From Treponema sp. UBA4307 (GTDB lineage: Bacteria; Spirochaetota; Spirochaetia; Treponematales; Treponemataceae), in the NCBI GenBank assembly GCA_002394685.1, contig DGUP01000057.1, forward strand, positions 2,924 to 46,170: DNA of 43,247 bases. The letters run 5' to 3'. Of this stretch, positions 26,705-34,693 are shown in pieces. The position numbers and the translations under genes were made by a program. Each line of letters starts with the position of its first letter. The stretch's first letter is position 1. A model generated the notes under the pieces. The model was not told where the DNA came from. It was given only the letters and a program-made list of their open reading frames with translations, and did not search any database.

Positions 26705-28024
26705 CTATTTCAACATAAAAGCGCTTTTTGCTTCTATTAAATCTGAAGAAGGAACTTTATCTTCCAGAGACTTCAACAGGCCGGGACTCACTTTTTCTCC
26801 TGCAGCAAGGGCAAGAATTGAGCGGTACCATTTGCCCTGTTTTTTGTATGCCTGGTAGGCCTTCAGGTAAGCCTGAGCAAGAACAGTATTATCTTTTGTT
26901 AAGGCAGGCAGTATAAGCTGGTCGTCTTTTTCAAGGGCATCTGGATCAGTTCTAAGATCAGCGTTAGCAGCATAAATTAACGGCCACAAATTTCCGTCTC
27001 CATATTCTCTCTGAGCTATTCGGGTATAAGTGTCACCGGGTTTAACTGAAATTTTACCTGCTGAATTAACAGGTTCAGTTGATGTTTCTGATGTAACCAC
27101 AGATTCTTTTTGAACAGTTTCCTCTGCTTTTTCAATCAGAGAATTGTCATTATCATTTACAACAATGTTCTCCACTACATTGTTCTGTTCAAGAGCAGGC
27201 TGACCTTTATTATTACATGAACGGAATAATAAAAGGAACAAGAGAATCAGAATTACTACAGCAAGAACAATCAGAAGAATTTTCCACCAGGAACTTTTTT
27301 TCTTTTCGGATTTTTTTTCTGAAGGATTTTTTTTCTTTTGAATGTGAGCAATAATTTCATCCAGATACTGATAATATGAATCATGATTAATATTTCCATA
27401 TTTAGGATGATAAGTTCTGTAGGAACATTCAGGAAGCTGAGAAGATTTTAACAGTGCCAGTTTTCTACTGTCACCACCTTCAAGTAAAGGCTGGAATTTT
27501 ACATCAGGAATTTTTCTTCCAATATCATCATCATATTCAGGACCGGACAAAAAAATACAGGCATCAGGTTTGAGAATTTCAATTTCCTTTGCAAGAACAT
27601 TTACGTATTCATCTTCACCGTCAAGAATAGCCTGTTCAGGTTTACCTGCAACTTTTACCAGACCAAATTTATTAACAGTATTCTGCACGTAATTAAGATT
27701 GCAGCTGCCATTCAATTTTCTGCTAATATAGTCCGCCGCTTTCCAGAAAGCAGCAGAACTTCCCTGCCCCAGCTTCTGGTCCTCATATTTTTTTAAGAGT
27801 TCCCTTAAATCTTCCTCAGACTTTACGTGACCACCATACCAGCCGTCAGTTTCCTGCCCAATTATCATCAGTTTTACTTTTGCAGATTTATAATTTTCTT
27901 CCCAGCATTGAATAAAATAAGGACCGGTATATTCAGTAATATTGGCCTGATCCAGTTTTGAATACAGTTTTTCCAGATCAGGTAATTTTGACTTATAATA
28001 AGAATAAAGTTTTTCGTTAAGCAT
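26705..28024 (-). CDS. UDG-like domain - transmembrane helix - LysM fusion protein
   Basis: A 439-residue protein with an unusual architecture. Residues 1 to about 230 have no signal peptide and look like the uracil-DNA-glycosylase-like superfamily: LMIIGQETDGWYGG (52-65) in the position of the GQDPY-type motif, a middle strand ACIFLSGPEYD (155-165), and TYHPKYG (204-210) in the position of the HPSP-type loop. Then come a Lys/Ser-rich stretch, one transmembrane helix (248-267), an Asn/Glu/Thr-rich linker and a LysM domain (about 324-373, KPGDTYTRIAQREYGDGNLW). The C-terminal about 65 residues are helical. The topology implies a cytosolic N-domain and a periplasmic peptidoglycan-binding domain. 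The glycosylase comparison is by motif pattern only, and enzymatic activity is not implied. Confidence 0.75.
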   Translation of the reverse strand: MLNEKLYSYYKSKLPDLEKLYSKLDQANITEYTGPYFIQCWEENYKSAKVKLMIIGQETDGWYGGHVKSEEDLRELLKKYEDQKLGQGSSAAFWKAADYISRKLNGSCNLNYVQNTVNKFGLVKVAGKPEQAILDGEDEYVNVLAKEIEILKPDACIFLSGPEYDDDIGRKIPDVKFQPLLEGGDSRKLALLKSSQLPECSYRTYHPKYGNINHDSYYQYLDEIIAHIQKKKNPSEKKSEKKKSSWWKILLIVLAVVILILLFLLLFRSCNNKGQPALEQNNVVENIVVNDNDNSLIEKAEETVQKESVVTSETSTEPVNSAGKISVKPGDTYTRIAQREYGDGNLWPLIYAANADLRTDPDALEKDDQLILPALTKDNTVLAQAYLKAYQAYKKQGKWYRSILALAAGEKVSPGLLKSLEDKVPSSDLIEAKSAFMLK

Positions 28025-28076
28025 AAACTCTCCTTTTGTACTTAAACAAGTTTAACACTGATTTGTAATTTTTGCA

Positions 28077-28108
28077 TAAAAAAAACCGGCTGGAAAACCC
28101 AACCGGTT
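28077..28108 (-). terminator. Intrinsic terminator after aspS
   Basis: On the minus strand AACCGG pairs with CCGGTT, with an inner TTGG/CCAG-type pairing, followed by eight T residues. Confidence 0.9.
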
Positions 28109-28119
28109 CATATGACTAA

Positions 28120-29952
28120 TTAAGCCTCAGGATCTGTAATTGTTATATGCAAATCCTTGAGCTGCTGTTCATCTACTGGAGAAGGACATTCGTCCATAGG
28201 CGAAGCTGCCAGATTATTTTTAGGGAAGGCAATTACTTCATGGATAGATTCTTCGTGGCACATAAGCATAATCAGACGGTCAAGACCAGGGGCAATTCCT
28301 CCGTGTGGTGGGGCACCGAACTTAAAGGCCTGAACAAGGAAGCCAAAGGCCTTATCAGCACGTTCCTGAGAATAACCAACAATCTTAAAGATTCTCTGCT
28401 GAAGGGCCGGATCATTAATACGCATAGATCCAGATGCAAGTTCGTATCCGTTAAGAACCAGGTCATAAAGGTCACCCTTTACGGCACCAGGATCTGATTC
28501 AAGTGTATCCCAGTATTTTTTCTGTGGAAGAGTGAACATGTGATGTTCTGTTTCCCAGTGATTTTCTTCTTCATTCCATGCAAAGTAAGGGAAGTCAATA
28601 ATCCATGCAAAATGGAATTCATCCTTTGGATTGTAAAGATTCAAATCCTTACCCAGCTGCTTGCGGACTGCACCCAGGGCAACGCAGGCAACCTGCCACT
28701 TTTCATCGCTTACAAAGAGGAGGAGGTCATTCTTTTCTGCACCAAGCTTAGAACAAATTTCACTTTCCTTACCGGCAAAGAACTTTGAGATTCCGCCTTC
28801 AAACTTTCCTTCAGCATCAACCTTCATCCAGGCAAGACCCTTTGCATGATTAATTTTTGCAACAGCTTCAAGAGCTTCAATTGACTTGCGGGAATATTTA
28901 TCTGCTACGTTCTTTACAACAAGGGCTTTAAGACCTGAACGCTTGTGGCGCTCAATATTGTGGTCAGCGTTTGCAGCACCTGCCTTGAATGCATTGAAAT
29001 CAGAAAGTTCTGCCATAAAAGCAGCATCCTGCATTTTAAGGTCAAAGCGGAGATCAGGCTTGTCTGAACCATATAAATCAAAAGCATCATCCCAGGAAAT
29101 ACGGTCAAACTTTGCAGGCAGATCGTAATTCAGTGTTTTCTTAAAGATATGCTGCATCATACCTTCAGTTGTTGTAAGAACTTCTTCTCTGTTTGTGAAA
29201 GACATTTCCATATCAATCTGAGTAAATTCAGGCTGACGGTCACCACGAGCATCTTCATCACGATAACAGCGGGCAATCTGGAAATATTTATCAAATCCAG
29301 AAACCATCAGAAGCTGTTTGTAAAGCTGAGGAGACTGTGGAAGTGAATAGAACTTTCCAGGGTGTACGCGTGAAGGAACCAGATAGTCACGGGCACCTTC
29401 AGGAGTTGACTTAATGAAGGTTGGAGTTTCAATTTCCAGGAAGCCTTTTGATGTAAGATATTCACGGGTTGCAAATGCTACCTGGGAACGGAGAATGATA
29501 TTGTGCTGCATTGGATCACGGCGCAGGTCCAGATAACGGTACTTGAGACGAAGGTCTTCGTTTGGAAGAACAATTGATCCATCCTTCTGGCGGACTTCTT
29601 CAATAGAGAATGGAAGTTCCTGTGAAGTTGTAAAGATTTCTATATCATTTGCTTCAACTTCAATTTCACCTGTTGCCATATCCTTATTTACATCTTTGTC
29701 TGCACGAGCTGCAACAGTTCCCTCAACGGCAATACAATATTCAGACTTAAGGGATGAAGCAATCTTTTTTACTTCATCAGAAGCCTTATCACCAACCATA
29801 ACCTGTGTAATGCCATAACGGTCACGGAGACGGATAAATACCAGGCCGCCTAAATCACGAGTACGGCTTACCCATCCATTCAATACAACTTTCTTACCTA
29901 CATCAGCTTTTGTAAGCTGACCGCAAGTTACTGTACGCTTTGAATTTTCCAT
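28120..29952 (-). CDS. aspS: Aspartyl-tRNA synthetase, bacterial type
   Basis: Class II synthetase that charges tRNA-Asp. The 610-residue length matches the bacterial form with a GAD insertion domain. Visible elements: the N-terminal OB-fold anticodon-binding domain (LNGWVSRTRDLGGLVFIRLRD), motif 2 region FQIARCYRDEDARGDRQPEF, TQIDMEMSF, the insertion domain in the middle, and motif 3 with GIAPGLDRLIMLM. SPQLYKQLLMVSGFDKYFQI also fits. AAGGTGA precedes the ATG. It is the last core gene before the AT-rich island and has its own terminator on the left. Confidence 0.97.
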   Translation of the reverse strand: MENSKRTVTCGQLTKADVGKKVVLNGWVSRTRDLGGLVFIRLRDRYGITQVMVGDKASDEVKKIASSLKSEYCIAVEGTVAARADKDVNKDMATGEIEVEANDIEIFTTSQELPFSIEEVRQKDGSIVLPNEDLRLKYRYLDLRRDPMQHNIILRSQVAFATREYLTSKGFLEIETPTFIKSTPEGARDYLVPSRVHPGKFYSLPQSPQLYKQLLMVSGFDKYFQIARCYRDEDARGDRQPEFTQIDMEMSFTNREEVLTTTEGMMQHIFKKTLNYDLPAKFDRISWDDAFDLYGSDKPDLRFDLKMQDAAFMAELSDFNAFKAGAANADHNIERHKRSGLKALVVKNVADKYSRKSIEALEAVAKINHAKGLAWMKVDAEGKFEGGISKFFAGKESEICSKLGAEKNDLLLFVSDEKWQVACVALGAVRKQLGKDLNLYNPKDEFHFAWIIDFPYFAWNEEENHWETEHHMFTLPQKKYWDTLESDPGAVKGDLYDLVLNGYELASGSMRINDPALQQRIFKIVGYSQERADKAFGFLVQAFKFGAPPHGGIAPGLDRLIMLMCHEESIHEVIAFPKNNLAASPMDECPSPVDEQQLKDLHITITDPEA

Positions 29953-30236
29953 AATAAATCACCTTATATAAAGCAGCAGAAAGAACTGCCTGATTACTGA
30001 AATACTTTCATATAATAATGAAATAGTGTCATTTATACAATTGATGGAATCAAATATGTTACCAGAATCAAATATACAGCAGGAATTAAAGATGTGAATG
30101 GAATCAAATCTGTTACCGGAAGAATAAACGGGTATTTTACACTTACATTATTCTATGTGGGACATACAAATCACGATTTATGTGACTAAGAAAAATTAGA
30201 GTTTATGAGAGTATGATTTTCATTTTAATTAAAGAA
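29953..30236. other. Island edge: non-coding stretch with an 18-nt tandem repeat
   Basis: Between aspS and the first island gene. Positions 30044-30125 contain about four tandem 18-base units; ATGGAATCAAAT-x-TGTTACC occurs at 30044 and again at 30098. On the plus strand they translate as G-I-K-x-V-T hexapeptides, on the minus strand as a hydrophobic peptide. Neither frame has a credible start. At 30153-30190 lies the leftmost copy of repeat A. The aspS promoter must also lie here but was not identified. Confidence 0.5.
30153..30190 (-). repeat. Repeat A, copy 1 (leftmost island joint)
   Basis: Contains the conserved core GTCACATAAATCGTGATTTG followed by TATGTCCCACATAG. The second half, which would encode the Rhs core end, is lost right after CACATA. 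It marks the left boundary of the cassette island. Confidence 0.75.
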
Positions 30237-30632
30237 TTATAGTCCTCTACTTTCCAAATAATCAATCGCGAATTCTAGACCATTTTCAGCAGCTTTTTTT
30301 ATCCAATATAAGCCTTCTTCTTTTTCTTTATATATTTCACACAATTCATATCCTAAATTATACATACACTTTGAATCCCCATGTTCCGCCCCATATGTCC
30401 ACCAGTACATTGCCATTCCCATATTCGAAGGTTCTAAAGATTCATAATGAATTGCAATATGATTACACCAGCTATACTCCCCATTCTTTACTTTTTCTTT
30501 TGCCTTTACTAATTCTTCCGGTGACATACACAGTGGATTTCCATAAGGATAACCATATACAACCTGTTCTGTAGTTTTGCATGAAATTATCAACAGTAAA
30601 AATACTGAAATTAAAAAAAATTTTCTTTTCAT
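30237..30632 (-). CDS. Sel1-like-repeat lipoprotein, candidate immunity protein
   Basis: A 131-residue lipoprotein (hydrophobic signal, lipobox IISC). The second half holds Sel1/TPR-like helices: MAMYWWTYGAEHGDSKCMYNLG and EGLYWIKKAAENGLEFAIDYL, with the alternating Ala/Gly pattern of Sel1 repeats. GAGG lies 8 bases before the ATG. A possible remnant toxin tail (YLRSLNKKKLNED then stop) ends 2 bases upstream of the start codon. Sel1-type proteins occur among immunity proteins of polymorphic toxins; the role here is inferred from its slot in the cassette array. Confidence 0.7.
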   Translation of the reverse strand: MKRKFFLISVFLLLIISCKTTEQVVYGYPYGNPLCMSPEELVKAKEKVKNGEYSWCNHIAIHYESLEPSNMGMAMYWWTYGAEHGDSKCMYNLGYELCEIYKEKEEGLYWIKKAAENGLEFAIDYLESRGL

Positions 30633-30685
30633 ATTTTAATCCTCATTCAATTTTTTTTTATTCAAACTTCTTAAATACTAAATTT

Positions 30686-31207
30686 TTATTTAATCTTAAA
30701 TTGTTCAACATATTCACTAAGGATTGGATTCAATTCAGCTATTTCAGTCCAATAAGAATTTACACTTCTTTTTATTATTTCAAAAAAAGAGTTCTCTTGA
30801 ACGATTGTTTCTCCCAAACATTCTATTTCATATAGATCTGCATTAAAACAATACCTTCCGTTATAAACAGGATATTTTCTATCATAATGCTGAATCAGTA
30901 CCTTACCATCGCCTCTCATAAATCGAAAAAAAGATCGAGGTTCATCAATATCGTTTATGACTATTTGTTTTCCATCAACGAGATTTTCATAAACATTCTT
31001 AAAATTACGAAACCAAACATCTAATATATCCCAATTGGAAGCTTCATCAATATCGAAAATTTGACTTGTTACATAATCTCCCAATGTAATTGATATATCT
31101 CCTTGAGGTCCAATATCATCAAAAAACTGTTTTACTTTTTTGATTTTTTTTATTTCTTCTCTATCTCTTTTTGTGATTCTATATTGAATATCAAATTTTT
31201 CTTTCAT
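30686..31207 (-). CDS. Cytosolic candidate immunity protein
   Basis: A 173-residue protein without a signal peptide, so likely cytosolic, unlike most genes of the island. It starts with a charged helix (RDREEIKKIKKVKQFF). It also contains GDISITLGDYV, RSFFRFMRGDGKVLI and a C-terminal helix. I do not recognise the family. Its ATG shares one base with the stop codon of the remnant toxin tail upstream (TGATG), the coupling expected of a toxin/immunity pair. A cytosolic immunity protein would imply a toxin acting on a cytosolic target. Confidence 0.7.
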   Translation of the reverse strand: MKEKFDIQYRITKRDREEIKKIKKVKQFFDDIGPQGDISITLGDYVTSQIFDIDEASNWDILDVWFRNFKNVYENLVDGKQIVINDIDEPRSFFRFMRGDGKVLIQHYDRKYPVYNGRYCFNADLYEIECLGETIVQENSFFEIIKRSVNSYWTEIAELNPILSEYVEQFKIK

Positions 31208-31473
31208 CAATTTAATAACATCTCCTTTGTAACTGTTATAGCACCATAAACTGAATCAATCTTTCCATTAGCAAAAAGTACTGTTACTGTTTCCCCATAC
31301 ACTTTTGTTACAGTACAAGCCGCAATTCCAGCACCTACAGCTTTATATATTCCTCTTCCAAAAAGAAGTAAATCTACCCCTGTCGTTGTTAGCATCTGAT
31401 ATTCCCGAGGACAGTCTTTACCTTTATTCGTATAAAACCTGTAGCAGACTTCATCATAAAAAACATGTCTTTT
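31207..31473 (-). pseudogene. Remnant Rhs-type toxin C-terminus (cassette of the cytosolic immunity gene)
   Basis: Open frame of 88 codons with no Rhs core in front, starting after an in-frame stop: FYDEVCYRFYTNKGKDCPREY, then a Gly/Ala/Val-rich part (LFGRGIYKAVGAGIAACTV) and ending VYGAITVTKEMLLN. The only internal ATG gives 62 residues. It stops exactly where the next gene begins. I read it as the 3' end of a toxin module that has lost its 5' part. No catalytic motif is recognised. Confidence 0.55.
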
Positions 31474-31512
31474 TTATTTCTTTCTACATGAGATAATATT
31501 AAGAAAACCTAA

Positions 31513-32127
31513 CTAATCATTCTCCAAAATTCTTAAATCATAAACACTTTCCCATTCGCTGTTATTTTGATAATAATCAATTTTCCATAATACGCCAGTA
31601 TTGTTAAAATGTAACTTTATGAATTCATCTTCTGATTTTTTGTATATCAAAGTTTGATTTTCTTTCTCATCAGGATTCCCCAATTCTCTTAGAACTTCCG
31701 AGCTTAAAGTTCCAAAAGGAATATAAAATATTTTTTCTCTATCGATTTTTTTAGTAGTAAAACTACGGTTATCTATAAAAAGAGTCGTTTCTGTTCCATC
31801 AATAAAGAACTTTTCTCCAGTCCCACCATTAATTAAAGAAAGCCGATATAATCTGTCTGACAAATCAAAATGAAGAGCATAGATTGTATATTGATTTAAG
31901 ACGTAATAGAAAACAATAAAGTTTCCTTCATATACTTTATCCGGATTCCCATAAGAGTTAATAATTTCATTACTTTTTGTACCAGGATATATATCAATAA
32001 GTTCTGCTTTTGATTTTTTCAAGGATTTTTCGGTTCCTTCGTTTCCTTTTTTACTCTGAGCCATAAGACCTATATCTCCGCATATATTTATAAACATAAT
32101 GAATATAATTATTTTTATTCGATACAT
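31513..32127 (-). CDS. Secreted protein with two BamE/SmpA-like repeats, candidate immunity protein
   Basis: A 204-residue exported protein (signal peptide ending near GLMAQ). It contains two copies of the BamE/SmpA-OmlA-type motif: IYPGTKSNEIINSYGNPDKV (about 47-66) and IPFGTLSSEVLRELGNPDEK (about 136-155), each followed by beta strands. The start codon is inside the last codons of the remnant toxin frame (13-base overlap). A shorter single-repeat relative (42522-42824) sits behind a homologous toxin tail, so the toxin and immunity partners have been duplicated together. Confidence 0.75.
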   Translation of the reverse strand: MYRIKIIIFIMFINICGDIGLMAQSKKGNEGTEKSLKKSKAELIDIYPGTKSNEIINSYGNPDKVYEGNFIVFYYVLNQYTIYALHFDLSDRLYRLSLINGGTGEKFFIDGTETTLFIDNRSFTTKKIDREKIFYIPFGTLSSEVLRELGNPDEKENQTLIYKKSEDEFIKLHFNNTGVLWKIDYYQNNSEWESVYDLRILEND

Positions 32128-32262
32128 TTTCCTACCTCAAAATATCCAATTAATACTGTATAAATTCCTCTATCTGCCGTTTTAATATCTGTAATAAGAT
32201 GTCCATTTATTCCATCTCCATCCAAATTTGTTACTGGACCAGAGCCTTGTTTATGTGACTAA
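32115..32262 (-). pseudogene. Remnant toxin tail paired with the two-repeat BamE-like gene
   Basis: Frame reads GSGPVTNLDGDG, then ITDIKTADRG, then LIGYFEVGKCIE and stops inside the immunity gene. The tail at the right edge of the window reads PVTNLDGSG, then GYFEVGKCGIDEY, so the two are clearly homologous. The piece starts right at a fragment of repeat A (TTAGTCACATAAACA), meaning that everything upstream in the toxin was deleted to this joint. Confidence 0.75.
32250..32262 (-). repeat. Repeat A, copy 2 (short remnant)
   Basis: Only TTAGTCACATAAA of the repeat survives, joined directly to the PVTNLDG toxin tail. It shows that the deletion endpoint lies within repeat A. Confidence 0.5.
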
Positions 32263-32344
32263 TGCAGTATGGAGTTTTGCAAAGAAAGTACACTTAATCA
32301 AAATAAAAAATGCATTTTCTTTGCAGCTTAAGGTACCATGAATT

Positions 32345-32425
32345 CTTTAAGCCGCTTACTGAATTGTCAAAGGTCGTATTCTTCTTCCACTCTCATGGGG
32401 AATAGGAGAAGAATTATAATTGATT
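32345..32425 (-). repeat. Repeat B, copy 1
   Basis: Shares more than 60 bases with copy 3: AAGCCGCTT-x-CTGAATTGTC, AAAGGTCGT, then the hairpin core CACTCTCATGGGGAATAGG flanked by TTCTTC and GAAGAA arms. It lies between an immunity gene and the next toxin tail. Confidence 0.75.
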
Positions 32426-32427
32426 CA

Positions 32428-32859
32428 TTATATTCCGTTTACATAATTCTCATCTAAAACAGTGAACTGTCCATTTTGATATATACTTTCAAGAAATAAG
32501 CGTCCTCCAAACCAATAAATTTTTATCCGATACTGATTACCTTCTTCAAATTTTTCCCTGTATTCAGATATATCAACTTTTATTATGATTTCGGTTTCAG
32601 ACTCTTCATATTCATCAATTGAAATATAATAATACAATTCCCCATGATAAATATCACCGATTCGTTTTCGTTTATTTGTATTATCTAAAATAATTGTAAC
32701 AATATTATTTGAGTCTATGTTTATTGATTTTAGTAAAGGTCTTTTATATTCTTTAATATTCCACGGTAATAAAAAACATCCAGAAAGAACATTACAAATA
32801 AATAAAAACATAAATCCAATTAAAACAAAATCAATTATTCTATGTTGCTTTCGATCCAT
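32428..32859 (-). CDS. Membrane-anchored or lipoprotein candidate immunity protein
   Basis: A 143-residue protein with an N-terminal hydrophobic helix (IIDFVLIGFMFLFICNVL) followed by SGC, a plausible lipobox, so an outward-facing lipoprotein is likely. The remainder is beta-rich (NNIVTIILDN, ELYYYISIDE, YRIKIYWFGGRLFLESIYQNGQ). Family not recognised. Its start codon is 22 bases inside a remnant toxin frame (ending SGYEEMEAVKWIESNIE), giving a 25-base overlap. It directly follows the first MORN gene. Confidence 0.7.
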   Translation of the reverse strand: MDRKQHRIIDFVLIGFMFLFICNVLSGCFLLPWNIKEYKRPLLKSINIDSNNIVTIILDNTNKRKRIGDIYHGELYYYISIDEYEESETEIIIKVDISEYREKFEEGNQYRIKIYWFGGRLFLESIYQNGQFTVLDENYVNGI

Positions 32860-32940
32860 TTTACTGCCTCCATTTCTTCATAGCCAGAATTCTTCATTAT
32901 ACGAGACATTTTTTTTAATTTGTTTTCATCTTTTACGTCT
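32835..32940 (-). pseudogene. Remnant toxin tail fused to the end of the MORN gene
   Basis: A 34-codon frame (LDVKDENKLKKMSRIMKNSG, YEEMEAVKWIESNIE) follows an in-frame stop and overlaps the last codons of the MORN gene in another frame. It has no start of its own. It ends inside the next immunity gene. This is the shortest kind of stub in the array: one toxin's last helix left between two immunity genes. Confidence 0.55.
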
Positions 32941-33597
32941 AATTACTTTTACAGACATAATGATATTGAAAAGTAATGAAATGGCTAAAAGACAATTAGT
33001 CAGATTTATAGAAATTTTTCTTTTTTCTTTAACAGCTTTACCATCCAGACTGGTAATTTTCCCATTACCAGTAAAAACATTTTTATGAAATAAACCTTCA
33101 TATCTTATTCCATTATTTGTGATAAGAATTCCCTCTCCTTCAAACATGCCATTTTCATATCCACCTTTATACATGGATCCGTCAGCATACGTACATGTTC
33201 CCTGTCCATTTTGACTATGATTCTTGAATTCCCCCTGATAGCGAAAACCTGAAGAATTTGTTAATACTCCAAACCCATCATAAAATCCGTTTACAAAGTC
33301 TCCAATATAAGTTTCTGTATTTGAATAACAAAGTTTACCTTTACCATTAATAATTCCTTTGCTAAATTCACCTTCATATTCGTAACCGTCAGTCATCATT
33401 TTTCCTTTTCCATCATAAAGGCCATCTTTAAAATCTCCTTCATAAAACAAGTGTTCACCCATATACATTTTTCCATGACCATTAAATTTCCCTTCTGAAA
33501 TAGGGCCTTCATATCTACTACCATCTGGAAGTTGAACTATTTCTGCAAAAGCATTTGTCATTATCAAAATCATTAATATTAAAAATATTTTTTTCAT
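32926..33597 (-). CDS. MORN-repeat membrane protein 1, candidate immunity protein
   Basis: A 223-residue protein with a signal peptide (ending NAFA), about seven MORN repeats (GRGKMYMGEHLFYEGDFKDG-like units: YEGEFSKGIINGKGK, YIGDFVNGFYDGFG, YQGEFKNHSQNGQG, YKGGYENGMFEGEG) and a C-terminal transmembrane helix ending in RRKR. The MORN domain is therefore periplasmic and anchored in the inner membrane. It is paralogous to the gene at 35485-36228. An ATGA overlap joins it to the upstream toxin tail. MORN-type proteins are known among bacterial toxin antidotes of the YwqK type; immunity function here is inferred. Confidence 0.8.
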   Translation of the reverse strand: MKKIFLILMILIMTNAFAEIVQLPDGSRYEGPISEGKFNGHGKMYMGEHLFYEGDFKDGLYDGKGKMMTDGYEYEGEFSKGIINGKGKLCYSNTETYIGDFVNGFYDGFGVLTNSSGFRYQGEFKNHSQNGQGTCTYADGSMYKGGYENGMFEGEGILITNNGIRYEGLFHKNVFTGNGKITSLDGKAVKEKRKISINLTNCLLAISLLFNIIMSVKVIRRKR

Positions 33598-33860
33598 TGT
33601 ACCTCATTCCTTTCTTTATACTCTTTTATTTGTTCTTCGATTTTTCTCTTTGAATTCTCATCTATTATTGGATTTAAGAATAACCAGGCATCATTTTCAT
33701 TAATATAAGGTATTATACCGGTACCTTTATATGGACCTGGCTCTTCCTGATTTCCTCCATAATTAAACGACATTGTAGAGTTGACATGCCAGGACAGTCG
33801 CCACCGAAGTTTGTTCCTCCACTTGGAAGGTATTGACTAACTTCAGGATTCTCCTCCCAC
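33594..33860 (-). pseudogene. Frameshifted toxin tail paired with MORN gene 1
   Basis: Two frames make up the piece. One reads ENPEVSQYLPSGG, TNFGGDCPGMSTL; after a shift the other reads FNYGGNQEEPGPYKGTGI, then NENDAWLFLNPIIDENSKRK and ends ERNEVQ with an ATGA overlap to MORN 1. The DAWLFLNPII segment matches DAAIFLNPII in the tail before MORN 2, so the toxin ends are homologous. ENPEVS recurs in the right-edge cassette. Confidence 0.65.
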
Positions 33861-33900
33861 TCTCATGGGGAATAGAGGAAGAATTCTAATTGCTTCAATA
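33847..33900 (-). repeat. Repeat B, copy 2
   Basis: Hairpin core CTCCCACTCTCATGGGGAAT with AATTCT-rich right flank (GAAGAATTCTAATTGCTTCA). It lies between the lipoprotein immunity gene at 33904 and the toxin tail of MORN 1, and joins directly to the ENPEVS coding segment. Confidence 0.75.
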
Positions 33901-33903
33901 TAT

Positions 33904-34446
33904 CTAATAAAATTTCAAAATATGATTCCCATCTGTTAACTCACCTTTACTGTAATAGCCAAATTCATAATTTATTTTATAGAACACCCGTATTTTATTA
34001 TCCTCATCAGTAACGTATACAAAAGAAACAATATTCGGCAGTTTTTTATGATTAGACAGATATTCTAATATAAAATTTATACCGCCTATTTTTGTATGTC
34101 TGTATTCTGTAGAGAAAAGTGTATAATTCTCTTCAAATACATACTCTAAAAAAACCTTTGCAACATCAGGTCCAATTTTTTTTCTAATATCAATTTCAAT
34201 ATATCCACGTCTGTTTAAGATATCTAACAATTCATTGGAGCAAGGGTTGCTATAACCATATTTACTTATCAAACTTGAATAAGTTTGTAATTCATCTTCA
34301 TCTCGATTCTGACAATTTAAAATCGCATCTTCTGTTCTTTCTTTTAAGACTTCAATTTCATTATTGTTAAGAGAAGATTTATTTGACGCACATCCTAAAA
34401 ACATAAAAATCACAGAAACTAAAGCAACAAAGTTTTTTTTATTCAT
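33904..34446 (-). CDS. Lipoprotein candidate immunity protein (VFYKINY family, copy 1)
   Basis: A 180-residue lipoprotein (lipobox FLGC). Mature part: charged helices (EIEVLKERTEDAILNCQ), NRRGYIEIDIRKKIGPDVAK, and a C-terminal beta portion IRVFYKINYEFGYYSKGEL, ending ILKFY. The end resembles that of the gene at 40492-40980 (LVFYKINYNLDFS, ending VKVFY), suggesting a shared family not otherwise recognised. Its start overlaps the remnant toxin frame (ending VDFIFWEKVIINE) by 8 bases. Confidence 0.7.
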   Translation of the reverse strand: MNKKNFVALVSVIFMFLGCASNKSSLNNNEIEVLKERTEDAILNCQNRDEDELQTYSSLISKYGYSNPCSNELLDILNRRGYIEIDIRKKIGPDVAKVFLEYVFEENYTLFSTEYRHTKIGGINFILEYLSNHKKLPNIVSFVYVTDEDNKIRVFYKINYEFGYYSKGELTDGNHILKFY

Positions 34447-34554
34447 TTATAATCACCTTTTCCCAAAAGATAAAATCAACATTTCTATCATCAACTTCTG
34501 TATTTAATCCAAAATATCTTTTTGCTGCATAATTTAATTGATTCCCCATTCCTT
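34439..34554 (-). pseudogene. Remnant toxin tail before lipoprotein copy 1
   Basis: Frame GMGNQLNYAAKRYFGLNT, EVDDRNVDFIFWEKVIINE ends 8 bases inside the immunity gene. The same frame continues upstream into repeat B (SSPIPHESGRRTRPL, TIQQAA) but is broken by a TAA between them. The toxin is thus reduced to about 37 codons. Confidence 0.55.
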
Positions 34555-34619
34555 AAGCCGCTTGCTGAATTGTCAAAGGTCGTGTTCTTCTCCCACTCTC
34601 ATGGGGAATAGGAGAAGAA
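34551..34619 (-). repeat. Repeat B, copy 3
   Basis: The longest copy: CCTTAAGCCGCTT, CTGAATTGTCAAAGGTCGTG and the hairpin core, where TTCTTCTCC pairs perfectly with GGAGAAGAA around CACTCTCATGGGGAATA. A fragment of repeat A follows 40 bases to the right. Confidence 0.8.
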
Positions 34620-34658
34620 ATATATTTTGCATAGGACATTAAAAATTGAATTTTTAAT

Positions 34659-34672
34659 AATCACGATTTATA
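34659..34672 (-). repeat. Repeat A, copy 3 (short remnant)
   Basis: ATAAATCGTGATT, the palindromic heart of repeat A, is preserved here with diverged flanks, between an immunity gene and repeat B. Confidence 0.5.
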
Positions 34673-34693
34673 GGACCAAACAAGATTAAAATT

